Shown here one piece after another: positions 55,280-63,884 of a stretch of 64,000 nucleotides of DNA; position 1 is the stretch's first letter, and every line of letters begins with the position of its first letter. Source of the stretch: JBKEAR01 sp047972425 (lineage in GTDB: Bacteria > Pseudomonadota > Alphaproteobacteria > JBKEAR01); assembly GCA_047972425.1 (NCBI GenBank), contig JBKEAR010000022.1:8988-72987 (forward strand). Reading direction: 5' to 3'. The notes beneath the pieces are model-generated. The model ran no database searches and was not told the origin of the DNA. It was given only the letters and a program-made list of their open reading frames with translations. Both the position numbers and the translations under genes were made by a program.

Positions 55280-57586
55280 ATGGCTTATAGCCCGCTGCCA
55301 CCGAAGAGTGATATTTTAGATTATATTAATGAACATAAAGATGGTGTTACAAAAACTTCACTTTCTCGAGCATTTAATTTATCATCAGATGACCGCCGAA
55401 ATCTTCGTTTTTTGTTAAAAGACTTAGAACAACAAGGGCAAATTATACGTGGTAAAAAAGGATTATGGCTGTCGGTTGAGAATGCAGGTACTGATAATAA
55501 AATATCAATACCGATAACAATGCGTGTTGTAACAGAAAAACCATTATCCGGCCTAGTTTTAAATGATGATAATCAGGAAGAAGACCCGTCTTTAGAAAAT
55601 GAAGTGCAACTTTTAAAACGTAAAGAACTTACAGATATTTATGACCCGCAGTCACATTTTCGTAGTCTTAAAAAAGGTGACCAAATTTTGGCACAGCTTC
55701 AAACTAATGAAGAAGGTGGGACAAGGGCAAAAGTTATTAGTCGGCTAAATAAACAAAATAGCAGCTTTATGGCGATTTATCGTGATGAAGGTAGCTATGG
55801 CTTGCTCGACCCTATTCATAAATCGACACGTGAGGAATATATTGTCGCTAAAGATCAGAGCAACGGTGCAGAAGAAGGCGATTTAGTACAAGCAGAACCA
55901 CTTCGGGGGAATAATAGCCGTGGTCAGCGCGGGGCAAAAAAAGCGCGCATTACTAAGGTATTAACATTTGACCGTAGCCCGTTAGCCTTAGATGAAATTG
56001 GTTTAATAGAGCATGATATACCGCAAGAATTTAGCGATAAAGCTCTTAAACAAGCCGAAGCTTTAGGGGAAGTTGATGATTATAAACGCATCGACTTGCG
56101 CCATATCCCTTTTGTAACGATTGATGGTGCCGATGCTAAAGATTTTGATGATGCTGTATTTGCCGAGCCAGATAAAGATAACCCGGGCGCATGGCATGCA
56201 ATGGTTGCTATTGCCGATGTAAGCTGGTATGTGCGCCCGAATACCACCCTTGATAATGCAGCATTAGAGCGCGGAAATTCGGTATATTTGCCGGGTATGG
56301 TTGTACCCATGCTACCGGAGGTTTTATCTAACGGTTGGTGTTCGCTTAACCCCGATGTAAAACGCGGTGCTTTGGTATGTGAAATGTGGTTGGATTCCCA
56401 TGGGCATTTAACCCGTTATAAATTTTACCGGGCAATGATATGCTCTCAGGCGCGGTTAACTTATCGGCAGGTTCACCAGTTTTTAGAAGGTAATCAAGAT
56501 AAGCTACCGCCAATCGATGCGGTAAGAGAATCGGTAAATAATCTCCATTCAGTTTGGATGTTACTTAATAATTTACGTATGCAACGTGGCGCTCTTGCTT
56601 TAGAGAGCAGTGAGCGCAAAGTTGTTTTAGACGATGATGGCATGATTGCCGATATCCACCCTGCTGAACATTGGGAAAGCCATGAAATTATCGAAGAATT
56701 TATGATTTTGGCAAATGTGGCTGCAGCCAAACAATTAGAGAAATCCGGTTATGCTAAAGAAAATTTATGCATGTATCGGGTACATGATAAACCCAATGCA
56801 GAAAAATTATCTATGCTCACCCCCCTATTTAGCTCTTTAGATATCCAAGTGAAAAAGCTCAATAATCCGCAACCAAAAGATATCAATAATATTCTTATCC
56901 AAGCCAAAGAAAAAAAAGTAAGTGCTTTGGTATCTAAAGCCGTTTTACGTTGCCAATCTCAGGCACAATATTCTCCCCATAATATTGGCCATTATGGTTT
57001 GGCTTTAACTGAATATTGCCATTTTACATCGCCAATTCGGCGTTATCCAGATTTATTGGTGCATCGAGCCCTTGTTGATGCTTGTAACTTAGGCGAAGGT
57101 GGATTAGGTGAACATATCAGAAATTTTGATGAGTTAGGTGATCATTGTAATATGACGGAGCGCCGTGCTGTTTTATGTGAGCGCGATACAATGGATCGTT
57201 TAACAGCCCAGTTTTTAGCCCCCCATATTGGCGCAACATTTGAGGCAACTATTGATGGCATGAATAGAGCCGGTATTTTTGTAACGCTTGATGATAGTGG
57301 TGCCTCAGGCTTTAGCCCGATGAGCCGCTTACCTATTGGGCGGTTTATTTATGATGAAGTACAATCGGTTGTATTAGAAACAAAAAGTCGCAAAGCATAT
57401 AGATTAGGCGATGCTGTTTTAGCAAAATTGATTGAAGTTTCGGCCGCTGCGGGCTCAATGGTTTTTCAAATAGAGACCCCACCCAAACATTTAATATCTC
57501 GTCCAAAACAATCTCAAAATAGAGAAAATACAGGTTCAAAACGCCGAACATCAAGGCGCCCCACCAAAAAGAAAAACCGCAGATAA
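55280..57586 (+). CDS. rnr: Ribonuclease R
   Basis: 768 residues. The N-terminal winged helix lies near 8-60 (GVTKTSLSRAFNLSSDDRRNLR), followed by cold-shock domains and the RNB catalytic core (DGADAKDFDDAVFAE, whose aspartates bind Mg; HYGLALTEYCHFTSPIRRYPDL). A C-terminal S1 domain (GATFEATIDGMNRAGIFVTL) and a basic tail (KRRTSRRPTKKKNRR) end it. It degrades structured RNA 3'-5' and takes part in rRNA quality control. A strong terminator follows, closing the ruvX-to-rnr unit. Confidence 0.96.
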   Translation: MAYSPLPPKSDILDYINEHKDGVTKTSLSRAFNLSSDDRRNLRFLLKDLEQQGQIIRGKKGLWLSVENAGTDNKISIPITMRVVTEKPLSGLVLNDDNQEEDPSLENEVQLLKRKELTDIYDPQSHFRSLKKGDQILAQLQTNEEGGTRAKVISRLNKQNSSFMAIYRDEGSYGLLDPIHKSTREEYIVAKDQSNGAEEGDLVQAEPLRGNNSRGQRGAKKARITKVLTFDRSPLALDEIGLIEHDIPQEFSDKALKQAEALGEVDDYKRIDLRHIPFVTIDGADAKDFDDAVFAEPDKDNPGAWHAMVAIADVSWYVRPNTTLDNAALERGNSVYLPGMVVPMLPEVLSNGWCSLNPDVKRGALVCEMWLDSHGHLTRYKFYRAMICSQARLTYRQVHQFLEGNQDKLPPIDAVRESVNNLHSVWMLLNNLRMQRGALALESSERKVVLDDDGMIADIHPAEHWESHEIIEEFMILANVAAAKQLEKSGYAKENLCMYRVHDKPNAEKLSMLTPLFSSLDIQVKKLNNPQPKDINNILIQAKEKKVSALVSKAVLRCQSQAQYSPHNIGHYGLALTEYCHFTSPIRRYPDLLVHRALVDACNLGEGGLGEHIRNFDELGDHCNMTERRAVLCERDTMDRLTAQFLAPHIGATFEATIDGMNRAGIFVTLDDSGASGFSPMSRLPIGRFIYDEVQSVVLETKSRKAYRLGDAVLAKLIEVSAAAGSMVFQIETPPKHLISRPKQSQNRENTGSKRRTSRRPTKKKNRR

Positions 57587-57603
57587 TTACTCCAAATACT
57601 GAG

Positions 57604-57631
57604 AAAAAGCACAATATTTATTGTGCTTTTT
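57604..57631 (+). terminator. Terminator after rnr
   Basis: A 12-base-pair stem (AAAAAGCACAAT with ATTGTGCTTTTT) with a 4-base loop and a run of T's, about 18 bases after the rnr stop. Confidence 0.92.
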
Positions 57632-57765
57632 TTTCTGATAAAAATGTTCTTATTATAACTATCTCTATAGTTTAAAAATTTAATATTTGTTAGAAATATT
57701 ATTTGTAGATAAAAGATTATATTTTTCAACAAAGCAATAAGTTTGTGAGAAAGATAAAATAAGTA

Positions 57766-57800
57766 TTGACTCCGATTTAAATTAATGAGAATATATATTC
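57766..57800 (+). promoter_or_regulatory. Candidate promoter and operator of the sugar transport operon
   Basis: TTGACT (57766-57771) is followed 17-18 bases later by an AT-rich -10-like stretch (GAATATAT). The -10 region is part of a perfect 12-base palindrome GAATATATATTC (57789-57800), which could be an operator overlapping the promoter. It lies about 36 bases before the permease start. Confidence 0.45.
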
Positions 57801-57835
57801 AATAAAGAATTAATATTCATATTTGGAGTGGTAGT

Positions 57836-58837
57836 ATGAGTAATATTAAAAGCGATACGACTGTCGTTGAAAATTTAAATGCAAAATCGAACAAGCTATC
57901 AAATTTACTATCATTAGGTGGCGCAACTGGGCCTTTAATTGGCCTCATTCTTCTTTGTATCTTTTTAACTTTTGCAACAGATTCATTTTTCTCTATGCGA
58001 AATTTTTTAAATGTTCTTGATCAGATTACTGTTCTTGGCATTATGGCTGTCGGTATGACTTTTGTTATTCTTATTGCTGGGATTGATTTATCTGTTGGAT
58101 CTGTTCTGGCATTAGCAATGATGGTTTTAGGATACTTAAATGTATCTGTAGGTCTTCCGATGTGGGTTGCAATACCAGGTGCATTATTCGCTGCATCTTT
58201 AGCAGGTTTTGCATCGGGTTTATGGATCACAAGATTTAATGTTCCACCTTTTATCGCAACTTTAGCAATGATGTCTATTGCCCGCGGAATAGCTAACATG
58301 ATTACAAATGGTCAGCAAATTATTGGTTTTCCGTCTTGGTTTAATATGGCTGCTATTATTCGTTATGGTGGTTTTTTAACAATGACTGTTGCCGTAATGC
58401 TTATAGTTTTTGTTATTGCTTGGATATTTCAACGTTATCGTTCAGAGGGGCGTTCATTATATGCCATTGGTGGTAGTCCTGAAGTTGCTCGCCTTGCGGG
58501 TATAAATGTAAAAAGAACAACAACACTTGTTTATACAACATCAGCTTTTCTTTCTGGTCTTGCAGGTATCATGTTAGCCGCTCGTTTAGATTCTGTTCAG
58601 CCTAGTTCTGGTGTAGCTTATGAGCTTGATGCTATTGCTGCGGTTGTCATTGGTGGTACTAGTTTATCCGGTGGCTCTGGTGGAATTGGTGGAACAATTG
58701 TTGGTGTGCTTATCATTGGTGTTCTCAGAAACGGACTTAATTTATTAGGTGTATCACCATTTGTACAAGCGGTAATCATTGGCTTTGTAATTGTATTTGC
58801 TGTTGCTGCTGAAACTTTTAAAGGGCGTAGCAAATAA
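57836..58837 (+). CDS. Sugar ABC transporter permease (RbsC-like)
   Basis: 333 residues with eight or more membrane segments. The BPD_transp_2 signature is present (LIAGIDLSVGSVLALAMMV; EGRSLYAIGGSPEVARLAGI; AIAAVVIGGTSLSGG). This is the permease class of ribose, xylose and other monosaccharide or polyol importers (CUT2 family). TTTGGAGTGG precedes its ATG. Gene order permease-binding protein-ATPase differs from rbsACB. The first gene of the right-hand catabolic cassette; the substrate is not determinable from the permease. Confidence 0.92.
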   Translation: MSNIKSDTTVVENLNAKSNKLSNLLSLGGATGPLIGLILLCIFLTFATDSFFSMRNFLNVLDQITVLGIMAVGMTFVILIAGIDLSVGSVLALAMMVLGYLNVSVGLPMWVAIPGALFAASLAGFASGLWITRFNVPPFIATLAMMSIARGIANMITNGQQIIGFPSWFNMAAIIRYGGFLTMTVAVMLIVFVIAWIFQRYRSEGRSLYAIGGSPEVARLAGINVKRTTTLVYTTSAFLSGLAGIMLAARLDSVQPSSGVAYELDAIAAVVIGGTSLSGGSGGIGGTIVGVLIIGVLRNGLNLLGVSPFVQAVIIGFVIVFAVAAETFKGRSK

Positions 58838-58844
58838 AATAAAG

Positions 58845-58864
58845 AAAAGGGACAAAACCCTTTT
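58845..58864 (+). other. Intercistronic hairpin before the binding-protein gene
   Basis: AAAAGGG and CCCTTTT pair around a 6-base loop, eight bases after the permease stop. No T-run follows, so it is more likely an mRNA-stabilising or processing hairpin than a terminator. Such elements help raise binding-protein levels over the permease. Confidence 0.5.
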
Positions 58865-58916
58865 AAAACTTAACTTAATATTGAAAAATCGTTTAATTTG
58901 ACGGAGGTAAATCAAA

Positions 58917-59852
58917 ATGAAAACGTTAAAACATATTTTACTAACATCAGCTTTTATTGCAGCTTCTATAGCTCCTAGTGCAATGGGTGAAGTTAAAAAA
59001 ATAGGCTTAGCTGTTCCGAACTTACAGGCTGACTATTTTAATCAAATTAAAATGGGTGTAGAAAAATATGCGGCTGAGCTTGGTATTGAAGTCATTACTG
59101 TAGATGCAAAAAATGATACTGCAACTCAAGTGAGCCAAGTACAAGATTTAATTACACAAGATATTGATGCCTTTATTTATGTTCCTGCGGGTGCAGCTGC
59201 GGCAACGGTTCCAACCCGTTTAGCTAAAGGTGCTGGTATTCCTGTTATTAATGTGGATCGCTTCCCTGAAACTGAACCAGGTAATACATTTATTGCAGGT
59301 GAAAGTAAAAATTCATCTTACGAAGTTTGTAAATATATCATAGAAAAGGCTGGTGGTACTGGTGAAATGGCGATTATACATGGCCAAAAAGGTACAACAC
59401 CAGAGGTTGATCGTTATGAAGGTTGTAAACGTGCAATTGATGAATATCCTGATGTTAAAGTTGTAGCCCAACAATGGACAGAAATGTGGTCACCGAATGA
59501 AGGCTTCCAAGTAGCACAAAATATGCTCCAAGCTCATCCGAATATTAAAGTTATTTTTGCTCAAGCAGATGCAATGGCTATGGGTGCAGCTAAGGCAACA
59601 GACGTTGCTGGGCTGAGTGAACAAGTCATTATTGGTGGATATGATGGAGATACATCAGCTTTAGAATATTTGGCTAAAGGAGAAGGTCCATTTATTGTAA
59701 CTGCCACACAACAAACACAAGCTATGGGGCGCTTAGCTGTTGATTCTGCCGTAAAAGCTGAAGCCGGTGAAGAAATTCCTGAGTTTCAGTTGACTGATGC
59801 TGTTATCACTACAAGTGAAAATGCACCAAAGTTTGTTGCAGAACATCCATAG
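58917..59852 (+). CDS. Sugar ABC transporter periplasmic substrate-binding protein (RbsB-like)
   Basis: 311 residues. The signal peptide is MKTLKHILLTSAFIAASIAPSAMG. The mature protein is a peripla_BP_4 fold (KKIGLAVPNLQADYFNQIKMGVEKYA; DAFIYVPAGAAAA; GIPVINVDR; HGQKGTTPEVDRYEGC; AQADAMAMGAAKA; IIGGYDGD). Binding-cleft residues resemble ribose, allose or polyol binding proteins but do not reveal the ligand. A strong ACGGAGG site suggests high expression. Two Cys residues in the mature part (near 133 and 163) could form a disulfide. Confidence 0.92.
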   Translation: MKTLKHILLTSAFIAASIAPSAMGEVKKIGLAVPNLQADYFNQIKMGVEKYAAELGIEVITVDAKNDTATQVSQVQDLITQDIDAFIYVPAGAAAATVPTRLAKGAGIPVINVDRFPETEPGNTFIAGESKNSSYEVCKYIIEKAGGTGEMAIIHGQKGTTPEVDRYEGCKRAIDEYPDVKVVAQQWTEMWSPNEGFQVAQNMLQAHPNIKVIFAQADAMAMGAAKATDVAGLSEQVIIGGYDGDTSALEYLAKGEGPFIVTATQQTQAMGRLAVDSAVKAEAGEEIPEFQLTDAVITTSENAPKFVAEHP

Positions 59853-59883
59853 TTAGTTAACAAGTAAAAGTTTGGAGAGAGTT

Positions 59884-61377
59884 ATGACTACAGATAAAAC
59901 AACTCCCATTTTATCATTGCGTGATATTCGTAAATCTTATGGACCAACTGAGGTCTTACATGGTATTGATTTAGATGTTTATGCAGGTGAAGTCGTAGCT
60001 TTACTTGGCGAAAACGGTGCAGGTAAATCTACTGTATCTAATGTGATTTCAGGCACCGTTCCTGCCACTCTAGGTAGTATGACGTGGTTAGGACAGCTTT
60101 ATGCTCCTGAGAACCCAAGGGCGGCAATAGATTCTGGGGTTGGTATGATTCACCAAGAACTTCTTTTATTGCCACAGCTTTCTATTGCAGAAAATATTTT
60201 TGTGGGTCGTTATCCAACAAAAGACGGACGTGTTAACCGTAAAGAGATGCAAGAGCGTGCGCATCGCGGATTACAGCGGTTGGGTTTAGATATATCGCCC
60301 AAAAGACTTGTAGATGGCTTATCAACAGCTAATCAACAGCTTGTAGAAATTGCCAAAGCTCTTACTTTAGATGCTAAATTACTCATTCTAGACGAGCCGA
60401 CTGCTGCTTTAGGAACAGAGGAAACAAAGCTTTTGTTTAAACAAATTAGCCGTCTGAGAGAAGAAGGTGTAGGTATTATTTATATCTCTCATCGCTTAGA
60501 AGAGATTAAAAAAATTGCCGATCGTATTGTTGTGATGCGAGATGGTTCGGTTGTGCAAAATTTTGATACAGCAGACATCCCTATTCGCACTATTGTGGAA
60601 AGTATGGTGGGTAGAAGCCTAGAACAAATATTTCCGCCCTTGGCAAAGCCACAAGATAAAATATTGTTAGAAATAAAAAACATAACATCGTCAAATAATC
60701 TTTGCCGCGATGTAGATTTTTCTGTTCGCAAAGGTGAAATTTTTGGAATTGCGGGGCTTGTAGGAGCTGGAAGAACTGAACTAATGCGTGCTATATCAGG
60801 TGCGGATCCAATAAAATCTGGGGAAATTATTATTGATGGTAATAGTGTGAATGTAAAATCACCCAAAAATGCGATTGATAGTGGTATGGTTCTTATTCCT
60901 GAGGATCGTAAGCTTCAAGGCCTTGTGGTATCTCAATCTATTGAAGATAATATTGCCTATGCAAATTTTGATAAAGTATCTTTTAAAAATTGGCTAACTG
61001 AAAAAGCTATTCGTGAATATTCTGATAAAGATATTAAACGCTTTCAGGTAAAAGGTCAAAGCCGACAAAAGGCTGATGAACTATCGGGTGGTAATCAACA
61101 AAAAGTTGTGATTGCCAAATGGCTATCGCGTAATCCAAAGATCGTATTGTTAGATGAACCCACAAGAGGAATTGATGTTGGGGCACGTTCATCTATTTAT
61201 GAAATCATTCATAGCCTCGCAGAGATGGGAGTTGCCGTTGTTGTTGTCAGTTCGGATTTAGAAGAAATTTTAGGTGTATCTAACCGAATTATGGTTATGG
61301 CCGCAGGCAGACAAGCAGGAATATTAGATGCTGAAGAGGCAAATGATGTATCAATTATGGAGTTAGCAACAAGCTAA
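59884..61377 (+). CDS. Sugar ABC transporter ATP-binding protein (RbsA-like, two ATPase domains)
   Basis: About 497 residues from ATG 59884, with GGAGAG upstream; an in-frame TTG four codons earlier is less likely. The first nucleotide-binding domain has LLGENGAGKST and LLILDEPTAALG. The second has the typical degenerate Walker A AGLVGAGRTE, with LSGGNQQKVVIAKWLSRNP and LLDEPTRGIDVGA. This tandem layout is the CUT2 monosaccharide importer ATPase. It completes the transporter with the two preceding genes and lies 13 bases before an SDR gene. Confidence 0.94.
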   Translation: MTTDKTTPILSLRDIRKSYGPTEVLHGIDLDVYAGEVVALLGENGAGKSTVSNVISGTVPATLGSMTWLGQLYAPENPRAAIDSGVGMIHQELLLLPQLSIAENIFVGRYPTKDGRVNRKEMQERAHRGLQRLGLDISPKRLVDGLSTANQQLVEIAKALTLDAKLLILDEPTAALGTEETKLLFKQISRLREEGVGIIYISHRLEEIKKIADRIVVMRDGSVVQNFDTADIPIRTIVESMVGRSLEQIFPPLAKPQDKILLEIKNITSSNNLCRDVDFSVRKGEIFGIAGLVGAGRTELMRAISGADPIKSGEIIIDGNSVNVKSPKNAIDSGMVLIPEDRKLQGLVVSQSIEDNIAYANFDKVSFKNWLTEKAIREYSDKDIKRFQVKGQSRQKADELSGGNQQKVVIAKWLSRNPKIVLLDEPTRGIDVGARSSIYEIIHSLAEMGVAVVVVSSDLEEILGVSNRIMVMAAGRQAGILDAEEANDVSIMELATS

Positions 61378-61390
61378 TAAGGAGGAAAGA

Positions 61391-62173
61391 ATGAAACGTT
61401 TTGAAGGAAAAACAGCTGTAATTACTGGCGGTAATAAAGGTATTGGTTTTGCAATGGCTAAACGCTTTGCTGAGGAAGGGGCAAATGTGGTTATTGCATC
61501 TATTGAAGATCAAGTTTATCAAGCTGCGGAACAACTTAAAAAACAAGGTGCGAATGTTACTGGAGTTGTGTGCGATGTTTCAAATAAACAATCCGTACAA
61601 GCATTATATAAAAAGGCTGAAAAGACTTATGGTCAGATTGATATCTCTGTACAAAATGCTGGTATTATTACCATTGCTAAAGTTGAGAATTTAACTGAAA
61701 ATGAGTGGGATAAAACCTTAGAGGTTAATGCTAAAGGTGTTTTTTTATGCTGTCAGGAAGCTATACACTATATGCGTAAAAGTGGTAAAGGCGGTAGGCT
61801 CATTAATACAGCATCTGGGCAAGCGAGAGAAGGTTTTATCTACACTCCTCATTATGCAGCATCTAAATTTGCAGTTATGGGTATAACGCAAAGCTTAGCT
61901 AAAGAAGTTGCATTAGAAAATATTACAATAAATGCGATTTGTCCGGGTATAATTGTTACGGATATGTGGGATTATAATGATCGTGTTTGGGGAGCTATGC
62001 TTGGTGATTATGCTCCTGGTGAGTTAATGGCAGAATGGGTTGAAGGTATCCCGATGAAGCGTGCAGGTGAAGGTAAAGATATTGCTGGAACCGTTGCTTT
62101 TTTAGCCAGTGAAGATGCTTCTTATATAACAGGTCAAACTATCAATATCGATGGTGGCCTTATTATGTCTTAA
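61391..62173 (+). CDS. Short-chain dehydrogenase/reductase (polyol/sugar dehydrogenase-like)
   Basis: 260 residues of classical SDR. The cofactor motif is TGGNKGIGFAMAKRFAEEG, followed by NAG (SVQNAGII), the catalytic Ser in NTASGQ, and YAASK with Tyr and Lys. The C-terminus GQTINIDGGLIMS is typical. The sequence style resembles sorbitol, galactitol or xylitol dehydrogenases that oxidise sugar alcohols to ketoses. GGAGG lies just upstream. Its place behind a CUT2 transporter supports a catabolic role; the substrate is inference. Confidence 0.88.
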   Translation: MKRFEGKTAVITGGNKGIGFAMAKRFAEEGANVVIASIEDQVYQAAEQLKKQGANVTGVVCDVSNKQSVQALYKKAEKTYGQIDISVQNAGIITIAKVENLTENEWDKTLEVNAKGVFLCCQEAIHYMRKSGKGGRLINTASGQAREGFIYTPHYAASKFAVMGITQSLAKEVALENITINAICPGIIVTDMWDYNDRVWGAMLGDYAPGELMAEWVEGIPMKRAGEGKDIAGTVAFLASEDASYITGQTINIDGGLIMS

Positions 62174-62195
62174 TTTATGTGGAGGAAATAAAAAT

Positions 62196-62987
62196 ATGAG
62201 AATTAAAGATAAATTAGATGCATCAAAGCTTTTTGATCTAACAGGTGAAGTCGCCCTTGTTACAGGAGCAGGTAGTGGTATTGGGCAAGCAATCGCTATT
62301 GGATTCGCACAATGTGGTGCTGATGTTGCTTGTTTAGACAAAAGAGATGATGGTGGTTTACAAGATACCGTAAATCAAATTAAAGTAATAGGCAGAAGAG
62401 CAATTGCTATTGCTGCTGATGTTACTTTAAAAGATAATTTAAATAACGCTGTATCTGAAACTGAAAATCAATTAGGGCTACTTTCTATTGCTGTAAATGC
62501 TGCGGGTATTGCCAATGCAGCCCCTGCTGAAGAAATGAGTGAAGAACAATATCAAACGTTAATGGATATTAATATGAAAGGTATTTTCTTTTCTTGTCAA
62601 GCAGAGGCGAATGCGATGATGAAACATGGCAAAGGATCTATTATCAACATCGCCTCTATGTCTGGTGTTATCGTCAATCGGGGATTAACTCAAATTCATT
62701 ATAATGCATCTAAGGCGGGTGTAATCCATATGAGCAAAAGTATGGCAATGGAATGGGTTGATAAAGGGATTCGCGTTAATTCTATCAGCCCTGGTTATAC
62801 AGCAACACCAATGAATACCCGCCCAGAGATGGTGCATCAAACGAAAGAGTTTGAAGCTCAAACTCCTATGCAACGAATGGCATCAGTAAATGAAATAGTG
62901 GGTCCTGCTATCTTTTTAGCAAGCAATGCATCGAGTTATTGTACAGGGGTAGACTTATTAGTAGACGGCGGTTTTGTGTGCTGGTAA
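62196..62987 (+). CDS. Second short-chain dehydrogenase/reductase (polyol dehydrogenase-like)
   Basis: About 263 residues from ATG 62196 (MRIKDKLDASKLFDLTGEVAL), with GGAGG upstream; an earlier in-frame start inside the preceding gene gives a non-homologous lead. Motifs are TGAGSGIGQAIAIGFAQCGAD, NAAGIANA, the catalytic Ser in NIASMSG, YNASK, and a C-terminus DLLVDGGFVCW. The end and the acid at the strand-2 tip (CLDKRDD) suggest NAD use, as in D-threitol or arabitol dehydrogenases. It is only distantly like the preceding SDR, so the two likely act on different substrates or steps. Confidence 0.88.
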   Translation: MRIKDKLDASKLFDLTGEVALVTGAGSGIGQAIAIGFAQCGADVACLDKRDDGGLQDTVNQIKVIGRRAIAIAADVTLKDNLNNAVSETENQLGLLSIAVNAAGIANAAPAEEMSEEQYQTLMDINMKGIFFSCQAEANAMMKHGKGSIINIASMSGVIVNRGLTQIHYNASKAGVIHMSKSMAMEWVDKGIRVNSISPGYTATPMNTRPEMVHQTKEFEAQTPMQRMASVNEIVGPAIFLASNASSYCTGVDLLVDGGFVCW

Positions 62988-63050
62988 CGAGTTTATCATT
63001 ACTGATAATTTGTATTAAATATAAATCGAATAGGTTGAAAAGAGGTTGTT

Positions 63051-63884
63051 GTGAATCCTTATAGTTTAGGTATAAAAGATCTAGAAAAAAAAGCACAAGC
63101 AATTCGGCGTAAAATTATTAATTTGAATGCCGAAAGCCCTGCCGGTGGACATACTGGTGCCGATTTATCGCAAGTGGAAATTGTAACGGCATTATATTTT
63201 AGAATATTAAACTGTTCACCCGATCGTTTAACGGATCCTGAACGTGACATATATATTCAGTCTAAAGGCCATGCTGCGGGGGGGTATTATTGTTGTTTGG
63301 CCGAGGCCGGATATTTTCCTAAAGAATGGCTGCCTACTTATCAACATGCAGATTCAAAATTACCTGGGCATCCGGTTAAACATAAAACACCGGGTGTAGA
63401 GCTTAATACTGGTGCGTTAGGCCATGGTTTGCCTGTTGCTGTTGGTTTAGCAATTGCGGCAAAAAAAGATGGTAATAACAAAACCATATATGTATTAACA
63501 GGCGATGGTGAATTGGCTGAAGGAAGCAACTGGGAAGCTGTACTTGTTGCAGCTCAATATAAATTAGACAATTTGGTTATCATTAACGATAAAAATAATC
63601 TACAACTGGCCGATTTTACAAAAAACATAATAAATACAGACCCTTTAGCAGATAAGTGGAAAGCCTTTGGAATGGATGTTACTGAATGCGATGGTAATGA
63701 TATAGCATCGGTAGTTAGTGCGTTAGAAAGCATTGAACACAAAGGAAGTAAGCCCCATGTGATTATAGCAAATACCACAAAGGGTGCGGGTATTTCATTT
63801 ATTGAAAATCGCCCCGAGTGGCATCATCGTGTACCGAAAGGCGAAGAAGTTCAGTTGGCATTAGAGGAGTTAAATAATGAGTAA
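63051..63884 (+). CDS. Transketolase, N-terminal subunit (split form)
   Basis: 277 residues from a GTG with AGAGG upstream. It covers the thiamine-diphosphate binding half of transketolase: SAGGHTGADLSQ-like start (AESPAGGHTGADLS), KGHAAGGYY, LPGHPVKH, GALGHGLPVAVGLAIAA, and the TPP/Mg motif GDGELAEGSNWEA..IINDKNN. The pyrimidine and C-terminal half is encoded by the next gene, overlapping by eight bases. Split transketolases of this kind often serve specialised sugar pathways rather than the main pentose phosphate pathway. Confidence 0.93.
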   Translation: MNPYSLGIKDLEKKAQAIRRKIINLNAESPAGGHTGADLSQVEIVTALYFRILNCSPDRLTDPERDIYIQSKGHAAGGYYCCLAEAGYFPKEWLPTYQHADSKLPGHPVKHKTPGVELNTGALGHGLPVAVGLAIAAKKDGNNKTIYVLTGDGELAEGSNWEAVLVAAQYKLDNLVIINDKNNLQLADFTKNIINTDPLADKWKAFGMDVTECDGNDIASVVSALESIEHKGSKPHVIIANTTKGAGISFIENRPEWHHRVPKGEEVQLALEELNNE

